A DNA stretch of 64,000 bases from contig NZ_CP044972.1 in NCBI RefSeq assembly GCF_010104355.1, forward strand, positions 434,001 to 498,000, given 5' to 3'. The notes under the pieces were generated by a model. It saw only the letters and a list, made by a program, of their open reading frames with translations, did not search any database and was not told where the DNA came from. Both the position numbers and the translations under genes were made by a program. Origin of the DNA: Hydrogenophaga sp. PBL-H3 (GTDB taxonomy: Bacteria; Pseudomonadota; Gammaproteobacteria; Burkholderiales; Burkholderiaceae_C). Shown here in pieces: positions 25,234-33,228 of the stretch (its first letter is position 1; every line of letters begins with the position of its first letter).

Positions 25234-26606
25234 ACCAGTTACAAGTTTTCCTGCCCTGCGCCGCCGGCGTTGAGGACATGCTCGCCGCTGAAGTGAAGCG
25301 CATCACCGGCGTGGACGCACCGCACAAGGCGCGCGGCGGTGTGGCGCTCAACGCTTCGTGGCGCGACGCCATGCGCCTGAACCTGCACAGCCGCCTCACG
25401 CAGCGCGTGCTGGTGCAGCTCTGGCACGGTGGCTACCGCTCTGAACAAGACCTGTACCACGCCGCCAGCGAGGTGGCATGGGAGATCTGGTTCACGCCGG
25501 CTCAGACCATCAAGGTCGAGATCACCGCGCAGCACAGCCCGCTGACTTCGCTGAACTTCGCCGCACTCAAGGTGAAAGACGCGATCTGCGACCGCTTCCG
25601 CGAGAAGCGCGGCGAGCGCCCCAGCGTCAACACCACCTGGCCCGACGTGCGCATCTACGTGCACCTGACCACCGAGACGGTGAGCCTGTACATCGACACC
25701 TCGGGTGAGCCGCTGTTCAAGCGCGGCTGGCGCGAGGACAAGGGCGACGCCCCGCTGAAGGAAACCCTGGCCGCGGCCATGATCGCCGCCACCGGCTGGG
25801 ACGCCTGCGCCGACCAGCCGCTGGACGACATCGTGCCGCTGTACGACCCCTGCTGCGGCAGCGGCACGGTGGTGATCGAGGCCGCGCAGATCGCGCTCAA
25901 CATCGCGCCGGGTTTTCTGCGCCGCTTCGCGTTCGAGAAGCTGTTGCCGTTCCAGCCGCATGTGTGGCAACCCATCCTGGACGATGCAGAGCGCCAGCAA
26001 CGCGACTGGCCCGAAGGGCATCCACCCATCGTCTTCGGCAGCGACGTGTCGTTCCGCATGGTCGACTTCGCGCAGCGCAACGCCGAGCGCGCGGGCGTGG
26101 CCCACGCCATCGAGCTGCGCGGTGGTGATGCACTGCAGCGCATGCCGCCCAGCAACAAACCCGGCGTGATGCTGCTCAACCCGCCCTACGGCGAGCGCAT
26201 CGCCGCCGCTGGTGTGGCGGGGCAAAGCTCGGAAGACCGCGCCAGTGCCCGCGCCCAGCGCATGGCGCCGCGCGAGCCGCGCACGTTCACCGTTGGCAAG
26301 GCCGCACCACCCGCGCCGGGCCTGGGCCGCGGGGAATCGGAGGTCTCGCGGCTGGGCCGCGAGAGTGCGCAGATGGCCGATGGCGGCGACGGCAGCGACT
26401 TCTTCAACCAGCTCGCCGCCCACTGGAAAAGCCACTACGCCGGCTGGACCGCCTGGCTGCTCACGCCCGACCTCAAGCTGCCCGGCAAGATGCGCTTCAA
26501 GGAGTCGCGCCGCGTGCCGCTGTGGAACGGGCCGATCGAATGCCGGTTGTTCCGCTTCGACCTGACGGCACGCAAGCCACGGCCCGAGCCCGACGCCGAG
26601 GACTGA
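25230..26606 (+). CDS. THUMP-domain class I RNA methyltransferase (RlmL N-half type)
   Basis: A 458-residue protein with an N-terminal ferredoxin-like/THUMP part (about residues 1-165) and a methyltransferase part with PLYDPCCGSGTVVIEAAQIA (motif I, about residues 207-226) and MLLNPPYGERI (motif IV, about 315). The NPPYG motif marks N2-guanine methylation, as in RlmL of 23S rRNA. The start is TTG 25230, overlapping the rpoN stop (TTGA); no ATG fits the conserved N-terminus. A 70-residue Ala/Arg/Gly-rich stretch after NPPYGER interrupts the domain before FFNQLAAHWKSHYAGW. E. coli RlmL also has a second methyltransferase half, absent here. Confidence 0.86.
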   Translation: MNQLQVFLPCAAGVEDMLAAEVKRITGVDAPHKARGGVALNASWRDAMRLNLHSRLTQRVLVQLWHGGYRSEQDLYHAASEVAWEIWFTPAQTIKVEITAQHSPLTSLNFAALKVKDAICDRFREKRGERPSVNTTWPDVRIYVHLTTETVSLYIDTSGEPLFKRGWREDKGDAPLKETLAAAMIAATGWDACADQPLDDIVPLYDPCCGSGTVVIEAAQIALNIAPGFLRRFAFEKLLPFQPHVWQPILDDAERQQRDWPEGHPPIVFGSDVSFRMVDFAQRNAERAGVAHAIELRGGDALQRMPPSNKPGVMLLNPPYGERIAAAGVAGQSSEDRASARAQRMAPREPRTFTVGKAAPPAPGLGRGESEVSRLGRESAQMADGGDGSDFFNQLAAHWKSHYAGWTAWLLTPDLKLPGKMRFKESRRVPLWNGPIECRLFRFDLTARKPRPEPDAED

Positions 26607-26608
26607 GC

Positions 26609-27052
26609 ATGGCCGAGGTGCCCGACACCACCGACGTGCTGGTGCTCGACACCAACATCGTGCTCGATATTTTCGTGTTTCAGGATCCCGTCACGGCGCC
26701 ACTTCGTCAGGCGGTGGAGCGCATGCCGCGCGATTGGCTGGTCACCGCTGCCATGCGCGAAGAGCTCGTGCGGGTGCTCGACTACCCGCAGATCGCTCGC
26801 CGCCTGCAAGCCCAGGCCCGGCCGGCGCAAGACGTGCTCGACGCCTTCGACCGCTGCACTCGCCTGGTGCCTGAGTCGCCCAAGGCGGCCTACACCTGCA
26901 AGGACGCCGACGACCAGAAGTTCGTCGACCTCGCCGCCGAACACCGCGCCACACTGGTCAGCAAGGACGACGCGGTGCTCTGCATGGCCAAACGGCTGGC
27001 GCGTGTCGGTGTGCATGTGTGTCGTGAGTGGAATCTGAGCCATGTCGATTGA
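26609..27052 (+). CDS. PIN-domain protein
   Basis: A 147-residue PIN-fold protein. PIN nucleases use three or four acidic residues with a metal. Visible here are Asp in VLVLDTNIVLDIF (about residue 14), Glu in MREELVRVLDYPQIARRL (about residue 50), and the pair in YTCKDADDQKFVDLA (about residues 97-101), so the active site looks intact. It resembles the COG1569 group annotated as putative toxins of toxin-antitoxin systems. No small antitoxin gene precedes it, and the preceding gene is a housekeeping methyltransferase two bases upstream. It overlaps the next gene by 11 bases. Confidence 0.8.
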   Translation: MAEVPDTTDVLVLDTNIVLDIFVFQDPVTAPLRQAVERMPRDWLVTAAMREELVRVLDYPQIARRLQAQARPAQDVLDAFDRCTRLVPESPKAAYTCKDADDQKFVDLAAEHRATLVSKDDAVLCMAKRLARVGVHVCREWNLSHVD

Positions 27053-28166
27053 AGCGCGTTGGCCGTTGCTGGCCTTCGTTGCCGTGTTTTGCGCGAACGC
27101 CTGGGCGGTGCAGAACTGCGAACTCAACGGCGGCAGCGTGAGCCGCGACAACGGCAGCACCACCGCCGGCAAGAGCGGCCTGATGCGCTGCACCGACGAC
27201 AGCGGCCAGGTGCGCCGCCTGGACCAGACGCTGCGCGATGGCAAGGCCGTGGGCCCGGTGCTCATGGTGCTGGCCGACGGCGAGCGGCGCGAATACAGCG
27301 TCAACGAACGCGGCAACCGCGACGGCGTGGCGCGAACCTTCGATGCCAGGGGCACGCTGCGCAAGGAGGAAAACCTTGAGGACGGCAGCGCCGTGGGCGT
27401 GCAGAAGGCCTTTGCCGAGGCCGGTCACCTGCAAGCGCTGCATTTCGCGGCCGGCCGGCGCACCGTGCTCACCATCGGCTACCTGGCCGACGGCAGCCTG
27501 ACCGAGTTGCGATGCGCCGCCGTCACGCTGGTGCCGCAAGACCGTGAGCCGTGTGGCCACACCGGACGCGCCAGCGACGTCACGCTCTACCGGGAAGCGG
27601 GAAAGCCAGCGGGCACTGTGAGCTATTTGCAAGGCCAGATGCAGCGCCAGAGCGTGCTGGACCGCGAAGGCCGGCTCGTGCGCAACGAAGAACTCAAGGA
27701 CGGCCGGCGCATCAAGCGTGTGTTCTACCCCTCGGGACAGGTGCGCTCGGAGACCGACTTCATCGAACGCGATCCCAACAGCGCCGAAGGCCGCGAAGGC
27801 GTGTCGCGCGAGTGGGCCGAGAGCGGCCAGCTCACGCAGGAGACCGCCTGGGCCGACGGTTACGAGCAGCGCATCCAGCAGTGGTACCTGAACGGCCGTC
27901 AGAAGGCACGCCAGCGCGTCCGCCGTGAGGGCCGTCTCCAGGAGCGCACCACCGAGAGCTTCTGGGACAGCGGCCTGCCCGCGGCCGTCAACATCGAGCG
28001 CAATGGCCGCCTGCAAGGCTGGCAGAAATACTTCAGCGAAGCGGGCGTGCTTGTGCGAGAAGACGAACACGGCGAGCGCGGCGTGTTGCTGCGCCGCAGG
28101 CACTACGGCGCACTGGGGGTGTTCGAGCGCGAGGAACGTTTTCTGGAAGACGGTTCGCGGATCTGA
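27042..28166 (+). CDS. Secreted MORN-variant / YwqK-type repeat protein
   Basis: A 374-residue protein with a cleavable signal peptide (residues 1-23, ending NAWA). The rest consists of repeated short strands of the MORN-like type, for example GVARTFDARGTLRKEENLED, RIKRVFYPSGQVRSETDFIE and GVSREWAESGQLTQETAWAD, each about 22-25 residues. Similar proteins are often labelled as YwqK-family antitoxins, but the signal peptide argues for a periplasmic or outer-membrane location. Its start overlaps the PIN gene by 11 bases, so the two are co-translated. Function is unknown. Confidence 0.7.
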   Translation: MSIEARWPLLAFVAVFCANAWAVQNCELNGGSVSRDNGSTTAGKSGLMRCTDDSGQVRRLDQTLRDGKAVGPVLMVLADGERREYSVNERGNRDGVARTFDARGTLRKEENLEDGSAVGVQKAFAEAGHLQALHFAAGRRTVLTIGYLADGSLTELRCAAVTLVPQDREPCGHTGRASDVTLYREAGKPAGTVSYLQGQMQRQSVLDREGRLVRNEELKDGRRIKRVFYPSGQVRSETDFIERDPNSAEGREGVSREWAESGQLTQETAWADGYEQRIQQWYLNGRQKARQRVRREGRLQERTTESFWDSGLPAAVNIERNGRLQGWQKYFSEAGVLVREDEHGERGVLLRRRHYGALGVFEREERFLEDGSRI

Positions 28167-28205
28167 TCAACAACGGGTGGGTTGCCACAACACGAGGAGA
28201 GCAGC

Positions 28206-28595
28206 ATGGCCATTCGCGTGGTTCGGCTGGGCAGCGACAGGGTGGCGGGCGAAGGCACCCGCATCGGCACCGTGCGAAGGCCGCCGCGCGGCGTGCCCAA
28301 GGCCGCGTTCGCCTCGGGCAACTGGTACGACGTGTGGTTCCCCAATCTCGCGCCCAGCGTGGAGACCATGAAGCTCGGCCAGGCCGCTGACACGCCCGCG
28401 CAGTGGCAGGCCTTCACGCGCAAGTACCGCGCCGAAATGGCCACGCCCGACAACGGGCATGCCCTCGAGCTGCTCGCCAGGCTCTCGCACCAGGAGGATT
28501 TTTCGGTGGGGTGTTATTGCGAGCAAGAAGCGCGCTGCCACCGCTCGGTGCTGCGCGAACTGCTGTTGGACAAAGGCGCGAAGGTCGAGGCATGA
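28206..28595 (+). CDS. DUF488-family protein
   Basis: A 129-residue protein of the DUF488 type, recognised by VRRPPRGVPKAAFASGNWYD and the C-terminal VGCYCEQEARCHRSVLRELL (about residues 100-119) with the typical C-x-C and CHR residues. Family function is unknown. GAGGAGAG lies just before ATG 28206. It is 39 bases downstream of the repeat-protein gene. Confidence 0.8.
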   Translation: MAIRVVRLGSDRVAGEGTRIGTVRRPPRGVPKAAFASGNWYDVWFPNLAPSVETMKLGQAADTPAQWQAFTRKYRAEMATPDNGHALELLARLSHQEDFSVGCYCEQEARCHRSVLRELLLDKGAKVEA

Positions 28596-28696
28596 GTCCG
28601 AGAGGCCTCACCATCCCGTGCACCGCCCCAAGCGCGGCGATGGTGTCGGTGGTCTGAACCATTTCAAGGCAGCCCGCGCGGCGCCAGAGAGTTCCC

Positions 28697-28984
28697 ATGT
28701 CCTCCCAGCGGTGGTTTGCATTCCTCGGCGTCATTGGTGTCCATGCGGCGCTGGTCTGGCTCGGCGACAGGCTCCCCGAGTCGCTTGCGCCCGCGGTTGC
28801 CGGCACGGTGTACCTGCCGCTGTGGCCGATGCAGGCCCTGGGCCTGCCGGTCTTCGAGCGCGCCGCCTCGGGTGGGTGGCCCGGGCCCAGCCTCCTGGGC
28901 TGGATGCTGGTGGCAACAATCTGGGGCGTGTTGTGGTGGCTGGCGATCGCGATCGTGTCGCGGTTGCGAGCCCGGGCGGCCTGA
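28697..28984 (+). CDS. Small hypothetical membrane protein
   Basis: A 95-residue protein with hydrophobic segments at about residues 7-23 and 67-90 and a Pro/Leu-rich middle. No family recognised. It ends 3 bases from the convergent glutamate-synthase-like gene. The codon pattern agrees with neighbours, so the frame is probably real. Confidence 0.55.
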   Translation: MSSQRWFAFLGVIGVHAALVWLGDRLPESLAPAVAGTVYLPLWPMQALGLPVFERAASGGWPGPSLLGWMLVATIWGVLWWLAIAIVSRLRARAA

Positions 28985-28987
28985 GCC

Positions 28988-30607
28988 TCAGGCCAGCCCG
29001 AACCGGTCCGCGTGCGCCTGCGGCCAGTAGGTGGTGAACACCGCGTGCTGGCCGCTCAGGTCGTGCAGCAGGGCACCGGGCAGTGTTTCGGGCAGCAGGT
29101 TGGCGAGCAGGCGCACTTCGTTCTGGTTCACACGGCGCACCAGGTGGTGGGCGGTGATCTCGCCGGGGTGTTGCAGGCCAGCGGCCTGGATGAGTTCTTG
29201 CAGCGCCATGAGCGTGCGCTCGTGAAACTGGTGCACGCGCTCGGCCTTGTCGGGCACCACCAGCGCCTGTTGGCGCACCGGGTCTTGCGTGGTCACGCCC
29301 GTGGGGCACTGGCCGGTGTGGCAGCTCTGGGCCTGGATGCAGCCGAGCGCGAACATGAAGCCGCGCGCGCTGTTGCACCAGTCGGCGCCGATGGCCATGG
29401 CGCGCACGATGTCGAAGGCGCTGATCACCTTGCCCGCACAGCCCACTTTGATGCGGTCGCGCAGGTTCACGCCCACCAGCGTGTTGTGCACCAGGCGCAG
29501 GCCTTCCTGCAGCGGTGCGCCCACGTGGTCGGTGAATTCGAGCGGTGCCGCACCGGTGCCGCCCTCGGCGCCGTCGACCACGATGAAGTCGGGCGTGATG
29601 CCGGTGGCCAGCATGGCCTTGACGATGGCGAACCATTCCCACGGATGGCCGATGCACAGCTTGAAGCCGACCGGCTTGCCGCCCGAGAGTTCGCGCAGCC
29701 GCACGATGAAATGCATGAGCTCGATGGGGGTGGAAAACGCGCTGTGCGCGGCGGGTGAGACGCAGTCCTGCCCCACGATCACGCCGCGCGCTGCGGCGAT
29801 CTCGGGCGTGACCTTCGGCCCCGGCAGCACCCCGCCGTGCCCCGGCTTGGCGCCCTGGCTGAGCTTGATCTCGACCATCTTCACCTGCGGGTCCATCGCG
29901 TTGGCTTTGAAGCGGTCGGGGCTGAAGTGGCCGTTCTCGTCGCGGCAGCCGAAGTAGCCTGAGCCGACTTCCCAGATCAGGTCGCCCCCGTGCAGCCGGT
30001 GGTAAGCCGAGATCGAGCCCTCGCCGGTGTCGTGCGCGAAGCCGCCGCGTTTCGCGCCGGCGTTCAGTGCCTGGATCGCGTTGGCCGAGAGCGCACCAAA
30101 ACTCATGGCCGAAATGTTGAACACGCTGGCCTCGTATGGCTGGGTGCAGTCCGGCCCGCCGATGGTGAGGCGGAAGTCGTGCGAGGCGATCAGGCTGGGC
30201 GCCAAGGAGTGGTTGAGCCACTCGTGACCGGTGGCGCTCTGATCGATCTGCGTGCCAAACGGGCGCTTGTCGGTTTCGCCCTTGGCGCGCGCGTAGGCCA
30301 GGCTGCGCTGGCTGCGCGAGAACGGCGTGGCCTCAACGTCGCTCTCCAGAAAATACTGGCGGATTTCGGGGCGGATCTTCTCCAGCATGAAGCGCAGGTG
30401 ACCGATGACGGGGTAGTTGCGCAGCACCGAGCTTTTGGTCTGCCGCAGGTCGAACACACCGAGCACCGACAGGCCGGTGAACACCAGAAACCAGAAGCCG
30501 CCGATGCCGAACGCGATCCAGGTGAACAGGCTCAGCAGCGCGATCACCACACACAGGCCAAGCGCGGTGTAGCGCACGGGGTAGAGGGCGTTGAGGCGGT
30601 CGAGCAT
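28988..30607 (-). CDS. FMN-binding glutamate-synthase-domain protein, membrane-anchored
   Basis: A 539-residue protein. Two membrane segments lie at about residues 12-50 (YTALGLCVVIALLSLFTWIA and IGGFWFLVFTGLSVLGV). The rest is the FMN-barrel of glutamate synthase: ISAMSFGALSANAIQALNAG, KLSQGAKPGHGGVLPG and GAEGGTGAAP with the GCIQAQSCHTGQCPTGV cysteines for an iron-sulfur cluster (about residues 416-432). The glutaminase domain and the small subunit are missing, so it is not a normal GOGAT. ATG 30607 begins the conserved membrane part. It is divergent from the YecA-like gene. Confidence 0.86.
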   Translation of the reverse strand: MLDRLNALYPVRYTALGLCVVIALLSLFTWIAFGIGGFWFLVFTGLSVLGVFDLRQTKSSVLRNYPVIGHLRFMLEKIRPEIRQYFLESDVEATPFSRSQRSLAYARAKGETDKRPFGTQIDQSATGHEWLNHSLAPSLIASHDFRLTIGGPDCTQPYEASVFNISAMSFGALSANAIQALNAGAKRGGFAHDTGEGSISAYHRLHGGDLIWEVGSGYFGCRDENGHFSPDRFKANAMDPQVKMVEIKLSQGAKPGHGGVLPGPKVTPEIAAARGVIVGQDCVSPAAHSAFSTPIELMHFIVRLRELSGGKPVGFKLCIGHPWEWFAIVKAMLATGITPDFIVVDGAEGGTGAAPLEFTDHVGAPLQEGLRLVHNTLVGVNLRDRIKVGCAGKVISAFDIVRAMAIGADWCNSARGFMFALGCIQAQSCHTGQCPTGVTTQDPVRQQALVVPDKAERVHQFHERTLMALQELIQAAGLQHPGEITAHHLVRRVNQNEVRLLANLLPETLPGALLHDLSGQHAVFTTYWPQAHADRFGLA

Positions 30608-30683
30608 GCGGGCTTTCGGCAGAGGGTGCGGAATACACTTCAACCCATCATAAAACCCGGGCCTGCGCAGGCCATTTGACCCC

Positions 30684-31496
30684 ATGAACACCCCCGTGAA
30701 CACCGACCAGACCCCAGCCGGCGCGCTGGACAACGAAGACTACGACACCCTTGACGCGATCCTGGACGACCTGCGCACGCGCGGCGAAGACGTGCCGCAG
30801 TGGGAGTTCTGCGAAGGTGCCATGGCCGCCCTGCTGTGCACGCGCCGCCCGGTGGAGCCGGCCGAGTGGTTGCCCATGCTGCTGGGCACCGGCCCCCTGC
30901 CCACCGCACCGCAGGAAGACGGCACACACTTCGCCAACACCGCGCAGTACGAGCAGTTCATGGCGTTGTGGACGCGCCGCAGCGCCGAGGTGTCGATCTC
31001 GCTGGCCTCACCGGTGGACACGCTGGAAGACGAGCGCAGCTACCACCCCGAGTTGATGGACGTGCGTGGTGCGGTGGCCGCTCTGCCCGATGCCGAACGC
31101 GCCGAGTTCAAAGACCAGGAGCTGCCGGCCTACGCGCAGGTGTGGGCGCTGGGCTTCATGTTCGTGGTGGAAAACTGGCCCGAGGACTGGGAGCCGCCAC
31201 GCGACAAGGACACCGCCATCTGGATCGACGAAGCGCTCGACCACCTGGTGGCCCTGACCGAAGACGACACGGGCAAGCCGACGGTGAACATGCACGCCGA
31301 AGACGGCCCGCCGAGCGTGAGCGACGAGCGCCTCAATGCGTTCGGCGCGGCGATCTGGGCGGTGTACGACCTGGCCCAGATCGGCCGCAGCCTGGGGCCG
31401 CGTGTGGAGCCGATCCGCAAGGCCGAGACGCCGGGGCGGAATGACCCTTGCCCGTGCGGCAGTGGAAAAAAATACAAAAAATGCCACGGCGCATAG
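30684..31496 (+). CDS. YecA/UPF0149-family protein with C-terminal SEC-C motif
   Basis: A 270-residue protein. The UPF0149 all-helical domain covers most of its length ([20 protein letters not shown] near the start, [20 protein letters not shown] in the middle). The last 20 residues carry the zinc-binding SEC-C motif ([17 protein letters not shown]), as in SecA and YecA. In E. coli YecA associates with ribosomes and binds SecA substrates. The 76-base gap to the divergent gene holds TACACT and CATAAA as possible -10 boxes. Confidence 0.85.
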   Translation: MNTPVNTDQTPAGALDNEDYDTLDAILDDLRTRGEDVPQWEFCEGAMAALLCTRRPVEPAEWLPMLLGTGPLPTAPQEDGTHFANTAQYEQFMALWTRRSAEVSISLASPVDTLEDERSYHPELMDVRGAVAALPDAERAEFKDQELPAYAQVWALGFMFVVENWPEDWEPPRDKDTAIWIDEALDHLVALTEDDTGKPTVNMHAEDGPPSVSDERLNAFGAAIWAVYDLAQIGRSLGPRVEPIRKAETPGRNDPCPCGSGKKYKKCHGA

Positions 31497-31529
31497 GGCA
31501 TTCAGACAGCGCCTTCTGAGCCCCTGTCA

Positions 31530-31593
31530 GTTCGGCCTGAGCTCATATCCGTTCGGGCTGAGCCTGTCGAAGCCCTCGCCTGCTGCGCAGGCG
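31530..31593 (+). repeat. Dispersed intergenic repeat with hairpin (second copy)
   Basis: The 99-base gap holds two partial copies of one motif, GTTCGGCCTGAGC (31530-31542) and GTTCGGGCTGAGC (31551-31563), the second continuing as CTGTCGAAGCC. It matches the inverse of the repeat between davB and davA (10541-10569). A 7-bp stem CGCCTGC/GCAGGCG (31577-31593) follows and could serve as a bidirectional terminator between the two convergent genes. Confidence 0.65.
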
Positions 31594-31595
31594 GC

Positions 31596-32258
31596 TCACT
31601 TCAACTCAAACGGTCCACCCTGCACCAGCGCCCGCTGATAAGCCGGGCGCGCATGGATGCGGCGCAGCCAGTCCATGAGCTTGGGCCGGCTTTCGTTCAG
31701 CCCCGCTCGGGCCGCAGCGGCTTCCACCGGAAAACTCATCTGCACATCGGCCGCGCTGAACGAGCGCCCGGCGAACCAGTTGGAGCTGGCGAGTTCGCCT
31801 TCCAGAAAGTCCAGGTGCTGCTTGAGGTTGGGGGTGATGAAGCGCTTGTGCACCGTGGCCGAGATCGCCTTGGCGATCGGGCGCACCAGCAGCGGGGCTT
31901 TCTCCACCTCGTCGAACACCAGCTTCATCAGCAGCGGCGGCATCAGCGAGCCCTCGGCGTAGTGCAGCCAGTAGCGGTAGCGCAGATGCGAAGGCGTGCC
32001 GGGTTCGGGTGAGAACTTGCCTTCGCCGTAGCGCTCCACCAGGTACTCCATGATCGCGCCCGACTCGGCCAGCGTGGCCTGCCCGTCCGTGACCACCGGC
32101 GACTTGCCCAGCGGATGAACCTTCTTGAGCGCGGGCGGCGCCAGCATCGTCTTGGGGTCGCGCTGGTAGCGCTCGATCTGGTACGGCACGCCCAGCTCTT
32201 CGAGCAGCCAGAGCACGCGCTGCGAGCGCGAGTTGTTGAGGTGGTGGACGGTGAGCAT
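31596..32258 (-). CDS. Glutathione S-transferase family protein
   Basis: A 220-residue GST. The N-terminal thioredoxin-like domain begins LTVHHLNNSRSQRVLWLLEE with the catalytic serine near residue 9, and the ESGAIMEYL motif (glutathione binding) is at about 67. The C-terminal helical domain ends in the usual LMDWLRRIHARPAYQRAL. The overall pattern resembles plasmid-type bacterial GSTs. It sits 9 bases downstream of a dehalogenase-like hydrolase gene and is probably co-transcribed. Confidence 0.88.
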   Translation of the reverse strand: MLTVHHLNNSRSQRVLWLLEELGVPYQIERYQRDPKTMLAPPALKKVHPLGKSPVVTDGQATLAESGAIMEYLVERYGEGKFSPEPGTPSHLRYRYWLHYAEGSLMPPLLMKLVFDEVEKAPLLVRPIAKAISATVHKRFITPNLKQHLDFLEGELASSNWFAGRSFSAADVQMSFPVEAAAARAGLNESRPKLMDWLRRIHARPAYQRALVQGGPFELK

Positions 32259-32267
32259 GGGCGTCTT

Positions 32268-33188
32268 TCAGTCGGTGGTGGTCATGAAGCCGCGCAGGGC
32301 CGCTGCGGTGGCCTCGGGCAGTTCTTCGGGGATGAAATGGCCCGCCGGCATGGCGTGGCCGCTCACGGTGCCCGAACATTGCGCCTGCCACAGCGCCAGC
32401 GGGTCAAAGAACTTCTGCACCACACCTCGCGCGCCCCACAGCACGAGTGTGTCGCAGGCGATGCGCTGTCCACGCTCGCGGCTCTCGCGGTCGTGATCGA
32501 GGTCGATGCCGGCGCTCGCGCGGTAGTCCTCACACGCGCTGTGGATGGCCTCGGTGCGGCAAAAGCAGCGCTCGTACTCGGCCAACGCCTGCGGCTCGAT
32601 GTGGGGCAGGCGCGCGCCGCCCTGCACCGAACCCCAGCCGCCCAGCTTGGCGTGCAGGTAGGCCAGTGCGTTGCCGCCGATCATCAGTTCGGGCAGCGGC
32701 GCGGGCTGGATCAGGTGGAACCAGTGGTAGTAGGCGCGCGCAAAGGCCATGTCGGTGCGGGCGTACATGTCGAGCGTGGGCGCGATGTCGATCACGCATA
32801 GCTTGCGCACGCGCGCCGGGTGGTCCACCGCCAGTCGGTGCGCCACGCGCCCGCCCCGGTCGTGGCCGCAGAGAAAGAAGCGGTCGATGCCCAGCGCGTC
32901 CACCACGTCGATCACGTCCTGTGCCATCGCGCGTTTGCTGTAGGTGCTGTGGTCACTATCACCGGGCGCGTGCGACGAATCGCCATAACCGCGCAGGTCG
33001 GGCAGCACCAGCCGGAAGTGAGGCGCCAGCTCGCGCGCCACGCGGTGCCACATGGTGTGTGTCTGCGGGAAACCGTGCAGCAGGACCAGGGCAGGGCCAT
33101 CGAGCCGGCCGCCCACGCGCACGGCGGCATGCGCGCCCCGGGTCGGGATCTGTTGAAGCTCGAATCCGGCAAACCAGTCGGGGGTCAT
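32268..33188 (-). CDS. Alpha/beta hydrolase resembling fluoroacetate dehalogenase
   Basis: A 306-residue alpha/beta hydrolase. The nucleophile Asp lies in CGHDRGGRVAHRLA (about residue 110), with two arginines at the spacing of the carboxylate-binding pair in fluoroacetate dehalogenase (FAcD). The acid is in VIDIAPT and the catalytic His in AGHFIPEEL (about residue 284). The halide-pocket His-Trp occurs in YYHWFHLIQPAPLPE, as in FAcD. These residues support hydrolysis of a 2-haloacid; an epoxide hydrolase is the alternative but would need two tyrosines I do not see. Actual substrate is inferred from motifs only. Confidence 0.75.
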   Translation of the reverse strand: MTPDWFAGFELQQIPTRGAHAAVRVGGRLDGPALVLLHGFPQTHTMWHRVARELAPHFRLVLPDLRGYGDSSHAPGDSDHSTYSKRAMAQDVIDVVDALGIDRFFLCGHDRGGRVAHRLAVDHPARVRKLCVIDIAPTLDMYARTDMAFARAYYHWFHLIQPAPLPELMIGGNALAYLHAKLGGWGSVQGGARLPHIEPQALAEYERCFCRTEAIHSACEDYRASAGIDLDHDRESRERGQRIACDTLVLWGARGVVQKFFDPLALWQAQCSGTVSGHAMPAGHFIPEELPEATAAALRGFMTTTD

Positions 33189-33228
33189 GTGCGTGTCTCC
33201 TGCCGCACGAGTGTAGGCGTGTGGGTGC

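Noticed and set aside
26522..27052. A classical PIN toxin-antitoxin pair
   Set aside because: No small antitoxin frame lies directly upstream; the preceding gene is a housekeeping RNA methyltransferase, and the downstream partner is exported.
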